Assembly (NCBI GenBank): GCA_947496555.1
Contig: CANMDH010000008.1
Coordinates: forward strand, 1-64,000
DNA from: an uncultured Aquimarina sp.
Lineage (GTDB): Bacteria; Bacteroidota; Bacteroidia; Flavobacteriales; Flavobacteriaceae
Length of the DNA stretch: 64,000 nt
Reading direction: 5' to 3'
A model generated the notes under the pieces. It was not told where the DNA came from and ran no database searches. It was given only the letters and a program-made list of their open reading frames with translations. The position numbers were made by a program, and so were the translations under genes. Positions 35,637 through 45,467 of this stretch are shown piece by piece; position 1 is the stretch's first letter, and each line of letters begins with the position of its first letter.

Positions 35637-37670
35637 TTAAATGAGTCCGTTATATTTTCGGGCAAACCATTCTGCCGAAAGTAATACAATAACAATTGCA
35701 AGAAGATACTTCCAATCTATTAAAGATACCACATTTTCTTTGCTTTTCTGAATAACCTGATATCGCTTATCTGTCAACAGGTTGTTAATTAACGAATCAT
35801 TTTGATTCGGATAATAATGTTTTCCATTGGTATTAGTAGCAACTTGTTTAAGTTTTGTTACATCTGCATTAAGAAATTGTTGTTCTACATCATATTCCAG
35901 CACGGTAAAACTTCCAGATCTAGTGATATTTTCGCCAACAACACTAACAGTATAATCATAATTTCCTGAAGTTATGTTGCTCAAATCAACTTCATAGGAG
36001 TTATTTTTTAATATCATTGGGATGGTTTGAGTAGCTTCGGTATCTTTATTTTTTATAGATATTCTTAAATTTCCTCTTCGATCAAATTCATAATTTTTAG
36101 TAAAATATTCGGCCTTAATCTTAATATTAGAATTACCATAGTAAAAAGATTCAGAAATTGTATTAAGTCTACTTTTTCGTTTACTGGATGCCAGGTATTG
36201 TACTATCTTTCCCAGAAATTCATCAAAACTTTCAAAGTTTTTAGCATCCAAATAATTCTGGGCTCGCCATCGCCATAAGCCCTCTCCCAACAATACAGCT
36301 TCGCGAATACCATCCTGCTCTATGGTAATTAATAAAGGCTCTTCCGTTTCTATATTACTTATCGTACGAAAAAGCAATGGGTCATAGTTTGTATTCATTC
36401 TTATCTCGCCAAAAGTCCCAATCAAAGGGGGATAATTTTGAAAACCAATATCTTCGAACAAGAATGCTCCATAATTTGAATTAAATCTCGGAATATAATA
36501 TTCAGTTTGTCTTGTAATTTCCTGAGTATACTTGTTTTGAACACGATTAAGAAAAATCCAATCTGTATTAGTACCCGTAATTGTGAAATAGTTTTTCCTG
36601 AGTGTGTTTAGTTGTTCATAAAGCCCTCTGAATCTAGAATTAGGTTGATACGCAATAATCATTTGATAATCATCCAAATTTTTGATTTCTGAAGGCTTCG
36701 CAATAACCAAGCTTCTTCTTTCATTACTTTCGATGCTCTTTTTAATTGCTCCCAAATCGGGATGTACAATATCGCTAACCAGAAGTACATTCGTTTTTTG
36801 ATCAATCACTTCTACTGCAAAAGCTTTGTTATTATTAACCCTGTTTTTTTCATTATCTAAAGGGATCAAACGTGCATTATGTTGAATAACACCTGCATTG
36901 TTTGCCGGTAACGTAAAATTTATAACCGTAGAATTTTGCTCTTCGGAAAATGAAATTTCCTTTGAATAAAATGTTACATTTCCAGATGTTATCTGGAATC
37001 TTGTACTGATACTTTGATCTCCAGAATACGTAAGAATAACTTCGACAGGAAACCTATTTTTTAAATAAGCATACCTATTTACGTTTAATTGTTGAATCTT
37101 TGTATCTGTTACCAAAGTTGTATCCCCTAAAATAATTGGATAAACAGATTGTTTATAACCACTGCTACTAAACTGATAGTCCTTGCCGTATGTTTGATTT
37201 CCGTCTGAAATTAATAATGTTGGCGCTATAGAATTCTTATAGATTTGATCCAGATCCTCTAAAGCTTTGGATATATTGGTTTGATTCTGATCAAACACAA
37301 GGCTAAGTGAATCATTAAGTTGTTCTGCAAAAGAATAATAAGTGATGTCAAATCGTTCCTTTAGCTCATCGTCCTCTTTAAGCTTATCGATGAATTGAAT
37401 GGCTTTTTGATCTTGTTTGAGATGTTTTATCGATGAAGAATTGTCCAGGGCAATAACCAGTTTGGGTTTTTCTATATAATAAGTATTCTTCTTAAAACTG
37501 GGATTAATTAGTAACACCAGTAAAGCAAAAACACTAAGAAAACGCAAAAAAGCAAAAAATAAGTTTTTTCTTTGTTTATTCTTTGCCTTATATAAATATT
37601 GAAATAGTGCAATAATCAATGCGATTATAAAAGCTACTATGATCAATAAAATAGTGTTTGTCTGCATCAT
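35637..37670 (-). CDS. VWA-domain membrane protein
   Basis: The 677-residue protein has two N-terminal transmembrane helices (about 5-25 and 40-56), a von Willebrand A-like domain with the MIDAS start LVIALDNSSSIKHL (Asp76, Ser78, Ser80) and LLISDGNQTYG, a large beta-rich and glutamine amidotransferase-like middle, and a C-terminal transmembrane helix (about 650-667: YLLAIVIVLLSAEWF). This overall layout resembles BatA-like membrane proteins. It is probably exposed to the periplasm. A second ATG at 37667 is equally plausible. It is grouped with SPFH and fabG genes; function unknown. Confidence 0.82.
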   Translation of the reverse strand: MMQTNTILLIIVAFIIALIIALFQYLYKAKNKQRKNLFFAFLRFLSVFALLVLLINPSFKKNTYYIEKPKLVIALDNSSSIKHLKQDQKAIQFIDKLKEDDELKERFDITYYSFAEQLNDSLSLVFDQNQTNISKALEDLDQIYKNSIAPTLLISDGNQTYGKDYQFSSSGYKQSVYPIILGDTTLVTDTKIQQLNVNRYAYLKNRFPVEVILTYSGDQSISTRFQITSGNVTFYSKEISFSEEQNSTVINFTLPANNAGVIQHNARLIPLDNEKNRVNNNKAFAVEVIDQKTNVLLVSDIVHPDLGAIKKSIESNERRSLVIAKPSEIKNLDDYQMIIAYQPNSRFRGLYEQLNTLRKNYFTITGTNTDWIFLNRVQNKYTQEITRQTEYYIPRFNSNYGAFLFEDIGFQNYPPLIGTFGEIRMNTNYDPLLFRTISNIETEEPLLITIEQDGIREAVLLGEGLWRWRAQNYLDAKNFESFDEFLGKIVQYLASSKRKSRLNTISESFYYGNSNIKIKAEYFTKNYEFDRRGNLRISIKNKDTEATQTIPMILKNNSYEVDLSNITSGNYDYTVSVVGENITRSGSFTVLEYDVEQQFLNADVTKLKQVATNTNGKHYYPNQNDSLINNLLTDKRYQVIQKSKENVVSLIDWKYLLAIVIVLLSAEWFARKYNGLI

Positions 37671-37750
37671 GAATAATTATGATTTTAAATGTACGATTTT
37701 ATAAATATCATTAATTCAGAATTCGTAAATCCAAAATCTTAATTCGCAAT

Positions 37751-38497
37751 CTAGGTTAACATTCCTCCATCAACATTTAGCACTTGACCTGTAACATAAG
37801 CACTTAGATCGGAAGCAAGAAATACACAAGCATTGGCAATATCTTCAGGTGTACCTCCTCTTTTTAGGGGAATAGCATTTCGCCATCCATCTACGACTTT
37901 CTCATCTAGTTTAGCTGTCATTTCGGTTTCGATAAAACCTGGGGCGACCACGTTACTTCTTATATTTCTTGATCCAAGCTCTAACGCAACAGATTTTGAA
38001 AAACCAATGATCCCCGCTTTTGAGGCCGCATAGTTTGCCTGACCTGCATTCCCTTTAACACCAACAACAGAACTCATATTAATAATACTTCCTTTTCGTT
38101 GTTTAAGCATTGTACGCTGTACAGCCTTGGTCATATTGAATACACTTTTTAAGTTGACCTCGATTACAGTATCAAAATCTTCTTCGCCCATACGCATCAA
38201 AAGGTTATCCTTAGTGATTCCAGCATTATTCACAAGAACGTCCACACTACCAAAAGTCTCTAACACTTCTTTTACAAGTTCCTGTGCCTGATCATAATTG
38301 GCCGCATTGCTTTGATATCCTTTTGCTTTAACTCCTAAATCATTAAGCTCTTTTTCTAGTTTTTTTGCTGCCTCTATAGAAGAACTGTAAGTAAAAGCTA
38401 TATTGGCACCATTTTGCGCAAAAACTTCTGCAATTCCTTTACCTATACCTCGAGTAGCCCCTGTAATAATGGCTGTTTTACCTTGTAAGAGATTCAT
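37751..38497 (-). CDS. fabG: 3-oxoacyl-[acyl-carrier-protein] reductase
   Basis: The 248-residue short-chain dehydrogenase has the NADPH loop GATRGIGKGIAEVF, the NNAG motif (LVNNAGITKDNLLMRM), the catalytic Ser in NMSSVVGVKGNAGQ and the Tyr-Lys pair in YAASKAGIIGF, and ends with TGQVLNVDGGM. It performs the first reduction of fatty acid elongation. Such a strong match to FabG makes other SDR roles less likely. It has its own well-formed promoter and sits downstream of the M16 peptidase terminator. Confidence 0.95.
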   Translation of the reverse strand: MNLLQGKTAIITGATRGIGKGIAEVFAQNGANIAFTYSSSIEAAKKLEKELNDLGVKAKGYQSNAANYDQAQELVKEVLETFGSVDVLVNNAGITKDNLLMRMGEEDFDTVIEVNLKSVFNMTKAVQRTMLKQRKGSIINMSSVVGVKGNAGQANYAASKAGIIGFSKSVALELGSRNIRSNVVAPGFIETEMTAKLDEKVVDGWRNAIPLKRGGTPEDIANACVFLASDLSAYVTGQVLNVDGGMLT

Positions 38498-38531
38498 TCG
38501 ATCTATTTATTTGTGTTTATAAATTGTAATT

Positions 38532-38561
38532 CAAATATAAGCATTACAAGTAGGTGACCAA
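38532..38561 (-). promoter_or_regulatory. fabG promoter
   Basis: On the minus strand TTG (38561-38559), a 19-base spacer and TATATTTG (38539-38532) match the consensus exactly. The ATG lies 35 bases further on. Confidence 0.65.
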
Positions 38562-38562
38562 C

Positions 38563-38594
38563 AATAAACCCTATGATTTCTCATAGGGTTTATT
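38563..38594 (-). terminator. Terminator-like hairpin after the M16 peptidase gene
   Basis: AATAAACCCTATGA and TCATAGGGTTTATT form a perfect 14-bp stem with a 4-base loop, 22 bases after the stop codon. The T-rich bases are inside the stem rather than after it, so termination strength is uncertain. Confidence 0.7.
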
Positions 38595-38615
38595 AATAAA
38601 TTATGCTTCACTATC

Positions 38616-41597
38616 TTATAACTTAATATTCTCATTTTTCTTTTCGTAATTAAAAAGATAATCAATATCCATTTCCTTAACCACACCTAATTTGGACAGG
38701 GCTTTCATATCAACATCCTTTTTATTACCAATCACAAGTACATTATAATTTTCACCTTTAATATTTTCATTGAAAAATGTTTTAAGATCTGCCAACGTCA
38801 TATTTTTAATAGTATTGTACATCTCTTCCCTATTGTCATAATCGATTCCTCTCTTCTTAAGGTTTTCATATGACCAAAAGATATTGGACTTTGTAATACG
38901 TTTGGCTGCGATTTTCTTTAATGTTGCCTCTTTGGCTTGATTAAATTGTTGCTCTGCCTCTGGCATATTGGTCATGAGTTCCATCATGGCATCTACAGCT
39001 TGTGGCATCTTATTCGCTTGTGTTCCGATGTATGCATACAAATAATTCGACTTTCCTTTTTCTCTTGCATTACTATATTGCGAAAATGCTGAGTAGGCTA
39101 GCGACTTTGATTCTCTTATTTCTTGAAATACAATAGAAGATAACCCACTACCAAAATAGGTGTTAAACAAACTTGAAGCTGCCAATTTCTTTGCATCAAA
39201 TTCAGTTCCCTTAGCCAAAAATAGCATTTCACTTTGAACCATATCATAGTCAACAAAATACACATTTCCTCCTGTCTCTTTTTCGATATATTCTGTTTTC
39301 TCAGGATAGGCCTTCAGTTCGGCACTAACCTTATGATTTTTATCTAAAGAAACAATAGCAGCATCTACATCTTTTCCGTAATAGAAAATTCTTTGTTTAT
39401 AGTTGATAAGATCTTTTGCGATATCTACCAATTCTTGAGGATTAATAGCTTTCATTTCTGCTATCGTATAGATATTTCTAAGCCTAGAATTTTCTCCGTA
39501 TTTGCCATAGTTCATAAGACCGTTCCACATGATATTCCCCTTTTGGGTTTTTCCATCATCTCTTCCTTTGGCTATTTTTTCAACATATTTATTGTATGTA
39601 TCCTGATTTGCCACGGCATTTTGGCACAAATGTTCTAGTAGAGCCAAGCCTTGATCCAAATTTTCTTTTAATCCTGAAAGACTTAATTGTGTTCTATCTG
39701 CAGAAGAAGCAACAGAATAACTAATTCCTAACTTGTAGAATTCTTTTTTAAGTTCTTCTGGAGTATATTTATCGGTTCCAAGGTAATCCAGATAACCTGC
39801 CGCCAAGGATAACTTCTTATCATGGTCAAGGCCCATATCCAAAATGATGCTAAGATCGAATAAATCATTAGTTTCATTTTCGATATAATAGACAGGAACA
39901 CCATTAGCCATTTTTGTTTCTTTAATCGCTGTTTTGTAATCTACAAATTTGGGTTGCAGAGGCTGCGACTCAAGTTTCTTAAATTCATTAATAAAATCAG
40001 ATTCTTTATCTCTATTTAGTTGAACGGGAGTAATTCCAGGGTTTTCAACTTTTACAATATTTTTATCTTCTCCTTTGATTTTATGTACTTCAACATAATT
40101 ATTACTATAATGCTTATTCGCAAAATCAATAATATCCTGCTTAGTGATCTCTTTCATTTCGTCTAACATGGTTAAACGATTTTTCCAATCTTGAAAATGA
40201 ACAAAGGCATCGAGATATGCATATGCAGTGGAGCTTGCATTCTCGAATTGACGAACTCTTGATAATTTCAAATCATTTACCACAGCATCTGTAAGCCAAT
40301 CGTCAAATTCTCCCTTCTTAATTTTCTCCATCTCATTTAGCAGCAGCTCTTTTACTTCATCTAAAGTTTGATCCGCTTTTGGCATTCCATAAAGAATATG
40401 GAATCCATAATCCTTATTAAAACGAGTAAACGAAGCGGCACGCTGTACTTTTTGTTTCTGATTCAAGTTAAGATCGATTAATCCAGCTTGAGAATTTGCC
40501 AACATATAATCAATAAGCGTAACCATCTTTTCCTCTTCTGATCCAAAACCATCAGTTCTAAATGCTACGTAAATAGACTCGGCAGTTGGGCCATAGACTT
40601 CTTTTTTAACTGGCGCTGAGATTGGTGCTTCTTCAGGGAATTCTGGATGCACAACTTCTTTCGCTTCATATTTTCCAAAAGCACCATTTACTTTTTTGAT
40701 GGTGGTGTCAAAATCGATATCTCCAACCAAAATCACGGCCATGTTATTGGGTACATAATATTTATCAAAATATCCATGGATAGCTTCCATTGAAGGATTC
40801 TTTAGATGCTCTGATTTACCAATAGTTGACTGAGTACCATAAGGATGCGTAGGGAATAATCCTTCTAAAACCGCAAAATATTGTTTACGTCCATCACTGT
40901 CTTGTCCTCTATTGAATTCTTCGTAAACAGCCTCTAATTCTGTATGAAAAAGTCGAAGTACAAGCTGACTGAAACGTTCACTTTCTACGGCAAGCCATTT
41001 ATCTAATTCGTTCGAAGGAATCTTATTTACATAAACCGTTTGTTCATTTGAAGTAAAGGCATTAGTACCCTCGGCACCAAGAGAACCTACCATTTTATCA
41101 TATTCATTGGCAATAGATAATTTTGACGCTTCTTGAGAAATTTCGTCTATCTTTTTATAAATTTCTTTTTTCTTATCCGCATCAGTTTCTTTTTTATGCT
41201 CTTCATACAAATCAGAGATCTCCTTAATTAACTTATTTTCGTTTTCAAAATCCAATGTACCAATTTCATCCGTTCCTTTAAACACCATATGCTCAAGATA
41301 ATGTGCCAATCCAGTATTATCTGCAGGATCGTAGGTCGAACCAGCCTTAACGGCTATTAACGTTTGAATCTTAGGTTCCTCTTCATTTTTACCCAGGTAG
41401 ACCTTAAGACCGTTATCTAATGTATATAACCGTAACCCTGTAGGATCATTGGTAACTGTCTCATAATTAAAACCATTTGCATCGGTATGCTTTTCAGTTT
41501 TTATTTCATTAGATGCATTCGTTTTTGAGGATGAATCTTTACAATTGCTTAATGTAACGATTAAGAACAATAGTAAAATTGATTTGAATATCTTCAT
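38616..41597 (-). CDS. M16-family zinc peptidase lipoprotein
   Basis: The start at 41597 is preferred to an in-frame ATG at 41624 because it gives a lipoprotein signal (MKIFKSILLLFLIVTLSNC, lipid Cys at residue 19). The ~993-residue protein has two M16 halves. The first contains the inverted zinc motif HYLEH (about His99, Glu102, His103) and a downstream acidic ligand region (ELEAVYEEFNRG). The second half lacks a zinc motif, as normal. It is probably a periplasmic or surface peptidase. Its substrate is unknown. It has its own terminator. Confidence 0.9.
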   Translation of the reverse strand: MKIFKSILLLFLIVTLSNCKDSSSKTNASNEIKTEKHTDANGFNYETVTNDPTGLRLYTLDNGLKVYLGKNEEEPKIQTLIAVKAGSTYDPADNTGLAHYLEHMVFKGTDEIGTLDFENENKLIKEISDLYEEHKKETDADKKKEIYKKIDEISQEASKLSIANEYDKMVGSLGAEGTNAFTSNEQTVYVNKIPSNELDKWLAVESERFSQLVLRLFHTELEAVYEEFNRGQDSDGRKQYFAVLEGLFPTHPYGTQSTIGKSEHLKNPSMEAIHGYFDKYYVPNNMAVILVGDIDFDTTIKKVNGAFGKYEAKEVVHPEFPEEAPISAPVKKEVYGPTAESIYVAFRTDGFGSEEEKMVTLIDYMLANSQAGLIDLNLNQKQKVQRAASFTRFNKDYGFHILYGMPKADQTLDEVKELLLNEMEKIKKGEFDDWLTDAVVNDLKLSRVRQFENASSTAYAYLDAFVHFQDWKNRLTMLDEMKEITKQDIIDFANKHYSNNYVEVHKIKGEDKNIVKVENPGITPVQLNRDKESDFINEFKKLESQPLQPKFVDYKTAIKETKMANGVPVYYIENETNDLFDLSIILDMGLDHDKKLSLAAGYLDYLGTDKYTPEELKKEFYKLGISYSVASSADRTQLSLSGLKENLDQGLALLEHLCQNAVANQDTYNKYVEKIAKGRDDGKTQKGNIMWNGLMNYGKYGENSRLRNIYTIAEMKAINPQELVDIAKDLINYKQRIFYYGKDVDAAIVSLDKNHKVSAELKAYPEKTEYIEKETGGNVYFVDYDMVQSEMLFLAKGTEFDAKKLAASSLFNTYFGSGLSSIVFQEIRESKSLAYSAFSQYSNAREKGKSNYLYAYIGTQANKMPQAVDAMMELMTNMPEAEQQFNQAKEATLKKIAAKRITKSNIFWSYENLKKRGIDYDNREEMYNTIKNMTLADLKTFFNENIKGENYNVLVIGNKKDVDMKALSKLGVVKEMDIDYLFNYEKKNENIKL

Positions 41598-41684
41598 AGA
41601 TTGATTTTTAATTTGATTTATCAATATTCTAAAGAGCGCAAAATAGCCAATTCTGTTATAATATTGAATATATTATATTAACAT

Positions 41685-41726
41685 TAAAAAGAATAACCTT
41701 TCAATACTTACTATTGAAAGGTTATT
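41685..41726 (-). terminator. sucD terminator
   Basis: AATAACCTTTCAATA (41692-41706) and TATTGAAAGGTTATT (41712-41726) form a perfect 15-bp stem with a 5-base loop. On the minus strand it is followed by CTTTTTAA. It lies about 20 bases after the sucD stop. Confidence 0.85.
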
Positions 41727-41747
41727 TATAAGTTACACATAGCAATT

Positions 41748-42620
41748 TTAGGCTAATACCTCTGCTACTTTTTTACCAATTTCTGCTGGAGAATCTACTA
41801 CATGAATACCACATTCCCTCATGATTTCCTTTTTAGCAGCAGCTGTATCTTCACTTCCTCCTACAATTGCTCCTGCGTGTCCCATGGTACGACCTGCTGG
41901 TGCAGTTTCACCTGCAATAAACCCTACTACAGGTTTTGAAGTTCCACTTTCTTTTATCCATCGAGCTGCATCAGCCTCTAGTTGTCCACCTATTTCCCCG
42001 ATCATCACAACGCATTCTGTTTCAGGATCATTAATCAATAGTTCTACAGCTTCTTTGGTTGTTGTTCCGATAATTGGGTCTCCTCCAATTCCAATAGCTG
42101 TAGTAATTCCTAAACCTTGTTTTACCACTTGATCAGCTGCTTCATATGTAAGCGTCCCAGATTTTGAAACAATACCTACTTTTCCTTTCTTAAATACAAA
42201 GCCTGGCATGATACCTACTTTAGCTTCTCCAGGTGTAATAACCCCAGGACAATTAGGTCCTATAAGTCTACATCCTTTATCATTAATATAATTTGAAGCT
42301 TTGATCATATCTGCTACAGGAATACCTTCGGTAATTGTAATGATAACCTTAATACCTGCATCTGCTGCCTCCATAATGGCATCTGCAGCAAAAGCTGGCG
42401 GCACAAAAATGATTGTAGTATCTGCACCTACTTCTTTTACAGCATCCTTTACAGTATTAAAAACAGGCTTTTCAAGATGAGTTTGCCCTCCTTTTCCTGG
42501 AGTAACTCCCCCAACTATATTGGTACCATATTCAATCATTTGACCTGCGTGAAAAGTACCTTCACTACCAGTAAAACCCTGAACAATAATTTTTGAATCT
42601 TTATTAACTAAAACACTCAT
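41748..42620 (-). CDS. sucD: Succinyl-CoA synthetase alpha subunit
   Basis: The 290-residue protein has the CoA-binding Rossmann fold ([27 protein letters not shown]), the family motif [16 protein letters not shown], and the catalytic phosphohistidine in [13 protein letters not shown]. It forms succinyl-CoA synthetase with SucC, which is not in this window. The enzyme links the TCA cycle to nucleotide triphosphate formation. It lies at the end of the lpx cluster after an NTF2-like gene and has its own -7 box. Confidence 0.97.
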   Translation of the reverse strand: MSVLVNKDSKIIVQGFTGSEGTFHAGQMIEYGTNIVGGVTPGKGGQTHLEKPVFNTVKDAVKEVGADTTIIFVPPAFAADAIMEAADAGIKVIITITEGIPVADMIKASNYINDKGCRLIGPNCPGVITPGEAKVGIMPGFVFKKGKVGIVSKSGTLTYEAADQVVKQGLGITTAIGIGGDPIIGTTTKEAVELLINDPETECVVMIGEIGGQLEADAARWIKESGTSKPVVGFIAGETAPAGRTMGHAGAIVGGSEDTAAAKKEIMRECGIHVVDSPAEIGKKVAEVLA

Positions 42621-42654
42621 TGCGTTATGATTTTTTTAATTTCTTTTGAAGTCC

Positions 42655-42662
42655 CAAAAGTA
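42655..42662 (-). promoter_or_regulatory. -7 element for sucD
   Basis: The minus strand reads TACTTTTG, an exact TAnnTTTG, about 35 bases before the sucD ATG. No TTG lies at the expected distance upstream. Confidence 0.4.
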
Positions 42663-42697
42663 AGCTTTTGAATACTATCCTTAAAATGAAAATTTAA

Positions 42698-43105
42698 TTA
42701 TTTTGAAATAAACGATTTCATACTTTCTGGAGTATTATCTCCTTGCTGACTTATCTGATATCCTTTATAAAGTTTACCATTTTTAAGCTCCCAAATAGAA
42801 ATAAAATGAGCTATTGCTTCTTCTTTTTCAGGATCTTCTATCGTATTAGCAAAATAAGTATGTCGAATGGTTACCTGATTTCCCTCTGCAATTAGATGGC
42901 TAATTTCACATCTGAAAGTTTCAAAAGACAATGACATTTCATTAAACATAGTCTTAATATCATCAAACCCTTTTTTATTAAAACCAAAACTACTGTTCCA
43001 GTATAATTCAATTTCGGGATGTAAATATTCGGAAAAAGCTTCGGTATTATGTATTAAATCTGTTTCATAAAAGGATCTTACAATATCCTTTGCGGTATTA
43101 CTCAT
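42698..43105 (-). CDS. SnoaL/NTF2-like small protein
   Basis: The 135-residue protein has the cone-shaped NTF2-like pattern: an N-terminal helix (AKDIVRSFYETDLIHN), a strand with conserved aromatic residues (LHPEIELYWNSSFGF) and four C-terminal strands (FRCEISHLIAEGNQVTIRHT, ISIWELKNGKLYKGYQISQQ). Members of this fold act as small hydrolases, cyclases or binders; no catalytic residues can be assigned. Its start overlaps the stop of the second LpxD-like gene by 8 bases, so it is translated with it. Confidence 0.75.
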   Translation of the reverse strand: MSNTAKDIVRSFYETDLIHNTEAFSEYLHPEIELYWNSSFGFNKKGFDDIKTMFNEMSLSFETFRCEISHLIAEGNQVTIRHTYFANTIEDPEKEEAIAHFISIWELKNGKLYKGYQISQQGDNTPESMKSFISK

Positions 43106-44036
43106 TCTTTTTCAATTTTTCTATTAAATCTGGAATCTGTCTGATTGCTGCAATTTCTTTATATTTTTTTCTAAAATCGTCTGCCGGCGTACCAAAATAG
43201 CTTTTGTTAGCATCTAAAGATTTACTAACTCCAGATTGAGCAGATATTACCGCTTTGGTACCAATGGTAATAGCGCTGGTTACACCAACTTGTCCCCACA
43301 TTGTTACTTCATCTTCTACCACCACACAACCTGCAATCCCTACTTGAGAAGCGATAAGACATTTTTTGCCTATTACCGTATCATGCCCAATATGCACCTG
43401 ATTATCGATCTTTGTACCTTCTTTTATGATAGTATCTCCAGTCACTCCTTTATCTATGGTACATAAAGCTCCCAAATCTACATTATCTTCGATAACAACT
43501 CTACCGCCAGAAATTAGCTTATCAAAACCTTCTGGTCTGTTTTTATAATAGAAAGCATCACTTCCTAAAACTGTTCCCGAGTGTATTGTCACGTTATCAC
43601 CAATAATAGTATTATCGTAAACACTTACATTTGCATGTATTAAACAGTTGTCTCCTATAACCACATTATTACCTATAAAAGCTCCAGGCTGAATAACGGT
43701 GTTTTTACCTATTTTTGCTGTTATTGAGATCGCTTGATTTGCCTTTTCAAAAGGCTTAAAGTAGTTGGTGAGTTTATTAAAATCCCGGAAAGGATCATCA
43801 GAAATTAATAATGCTTTCCCTTCTGGGCAGTCAACATTTTTATTAATTAAAATTACTGTTGCAGCACTATTAAGTGCTTTGTCATAATATTTTGGATGAT
43901 CCACAAAAACGATATCTCCAGGAGTTACTACATGAATCTCATTCATCCCCAAAACAAGGAAATCGGAGTCACCGACAAATTCTGAAGATATAATTGTGGC
44001 TATTTGCCGTAAGGTATGCGCTTGAGGAAATTTCAT
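43098..44036 (-). CDS. LpxD-like hexapeptide acyltransferase (second copy)
   Basis: The 312-residue protein has an N-terminal LpxD-type domain and a left-handed beta-helix of hexapeptide repeats (IGKNTVIQPGAFIGNNVVIG, IGDNCLIHANVSVYDNTIIG). The catalytic His region QVHIGHDTVIGKKCLIASQ is present, as is MWGQVGVTSAITIG. It resembles UDP-3-O-acylglucosamine N-acyltransferase but is more divergent than the 342-residue LpxD (46864-47892). The C-terminus also differs, so it may modify a different sugar or use a different acyl chain. It lies 21 bp downstream of efp. Confidence 0.8.
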   Translation of the reverse strand: MKFPQAHTLRQIATIISSEFVGDSDFLVLGMNEIHVVTPGDIVFVDHPKYYDKALNSAATVILINKNVDCPEGKALLISDDPFRDFNKLTNYFKPFEKANQAISITAKIGKNTVIQPGAFIGNNVVIGDNCLIHANVSVYDNTIIGDNVTIHSGTVLGSDAFYYKNRPEGFDKLISGGRVVIEDNVDLGALCTIDKGVTGDTIIKEGTKIDNQVHIGHDTVIGKKCLIASQVGIAGCVVVEDEVTMWGQVGVTSAITIGTKAVISAQSGVSKSLDANKSYFGTPADDFRKKYKEIAAIRQIPDLIEKLKKNE

Positions 44037-44057
44037 TATTTCAATTAAGAATATTGA

Positions 44058-44624
44058 TTATTCTTTGATTCTCTCTTTATAGGTGCCTTTTTCGGTTTCG
44101 ATTTTGATCTTATCTCCTTCATTGATAAAAAGAGGAACCATTACCTCGGCTCCGGTTTCTAGAGTAGCCGGTTTTGTTGCATTGGTGGCGGTATTTCCTT
44201 TAACCCCAGGTTCTGTCGCTGTTACTTCCAAAATAACACTTGCTGGCATTTCTACAGAAAGAGGCATTTGATCTTCAGAGTTTATAATCACAGTTACTAC
44301 TTCTCCTTCTTTTAGTAATCCAGGAGCATCCAACGTTGATTTTTGAAGTGTTATTTGATTATAATCCTCGGTATTCATAAAATGATAGGTATCTCCTTCT
44401 GCATATAAATATTGAAACTTATGAGTTTCAACACGTACATCTTCAATTTTATGACCAGCAGAAAAGGTGTTATCAATTACTTTTCCGGTAGTTACACTTT
44501 TTAATTTCGTTCTAACAAATGCCGGTCCTTTACCAGGTTTAACGTGCAAAAATTCAATAATTTTATATATATCGTGGTTGTATTTAATACATAACCCGTT
44601 TCTGATATCACTAGTACTTGCCAT
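44058..44624 (-). CDS. efp: Translation elongation factor P
   Basis: The 188-residue protein has the three OB-like domains of EF-P. The loop that carries the modified residue reads HVKPGKGPAFVRTK, with Lys32 at the tip. The last domain has the pattern LKEGEVVTVIINSEDQMPLSVEMP and the end KIETEKGTYKERIKE. It relieves ribosome stalling at polyproline. It is embedded in the lpx cluster between lpxA and the second lpxD-like gene, a common Bacteroidetes arrangement. Confidence 0.97.
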   Translation of the reverse strand: MASTSDIRNGLCIKYNHDIYKIIEFLHVKPGKGPAFVRTKLKSVTTGKVIDNTFSAGHKIEDVRVETHKFQYLYAEGDTYHFMNTEDYNQITLQKSTLDAPGLLKEGEVVTVIINSEDQMPLSVEMPASVILEVTATEPGVKGNTATNATKPATLETGAEVMVPLFINEGDKIKIETEKGTYKERIKE

Positions 44625-44671
44625 TATTATTCTATGTTTCTTATTATTGCTTTTATCTTTCTGAGGAATTA

Positions 44672-45454
44672 TTAATTGGAGAAATACCCTTTCATAATTC
44701 CTCTCTGAGAGTTCTTTATAAATTCAAGTACCTCATCACGTTCTGGAGTTGCTTCCATTTCTGCTTCTATAATTGCCACGGCTTGAGAATTATTATAATT
44801 TTGTTGATACAGTATTCTATAGATATTCTGGATCTCTCTAATTTTCTCTGTTGTAAAGCCTCTTCTACGTAATCCTATAGAATTGATCCCTACATAAGAT
44901 AAGGGTTCGCGCGCCGCTTTAACATACGGAGGTACATCTTTTCTAACCAAAGATCCACCCGTAACAAAGGCATGATTACCAATACTACAAAATTGTTGTA
45001 CAGCTGCCATACCTGCCAGAACAACATAATCCCCAACATTAATATGGCCTGCAAGTGTACTATTATTAGAAAATATACAATTATCCCCTACAATACAATC
45101 ATGAGCTATATGGCAATAGGCCATAATCCAGCAGTTTTTACCAATTTTGGTTTTCATCCTATCTGTCGTTCCTCGATTTATAGTAACACACTCGCGAATC
45201 GTGGTATTGTCTCCAATCTCGGTAATAGTATCTTCGTCGTTAAATTTTTTGTCCTGTGGTGTCGCAGAAATAACTGCGCCTGGAAAAATACTACAGTTTT
45301 TCCCAATACGCGCGCCTTCCATTATAGTGACGTTAGAACCTATCCAGGTTCCTTCACCGATCACTACGTTATTATGTATTGTTGTAAAAGGTTCTATTAC
45401 AACATTTTTTGCAATTTTTGCTCCAGGATGAACATATGCTAAAGGTTGATTCAT
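44672..45454 (-). CDS. lpxA: UDP-N-acetylglucosamine acyltransferase
   Basis: The 260-residue protein is a beta-helix hexapeptide acyltransferase. It has the catalytic His in MAYCHIAHDCIVGDNC and the LpxA-specific CSIGNHAFVTGGSLVRKDVPPYVKA region and C-terminal helices (RRGFTTEKIREIQNIYRILY). It transfers a 3-hydroxyacyl chain to the 3-position of UDP-GlcNAc, the first lipid A step. It follows lpxC-fabZ by 13 bp and precedes efp. Confidence 0.96.
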   Translation of the reverse strand: MNQPLAYVHPGAKIAKNVVIEPFTTIHNNVVIGEGTWIGSNVTIMEGARIGKNCSIFPGAVISATPQDKKFNDEDTITEIGDNTTIRECVTINRGTTDRMKTKIGKNCWIMAYCHIAHDCIVGDNCIFSNNSTLAGHINVGDYVVLAGMAAVQQFCSIGNHAFVTGGSLVRKDVPPYVKAAREPLSYVGINSIGLRRRGFTTEKIREIQNIYRILYQQNYNNSQAVAIIEAEMEATPERDEVLEFIKNSQRGIMKGYFSN

Positions 45455-45467
45455 CTACTATCTATAA

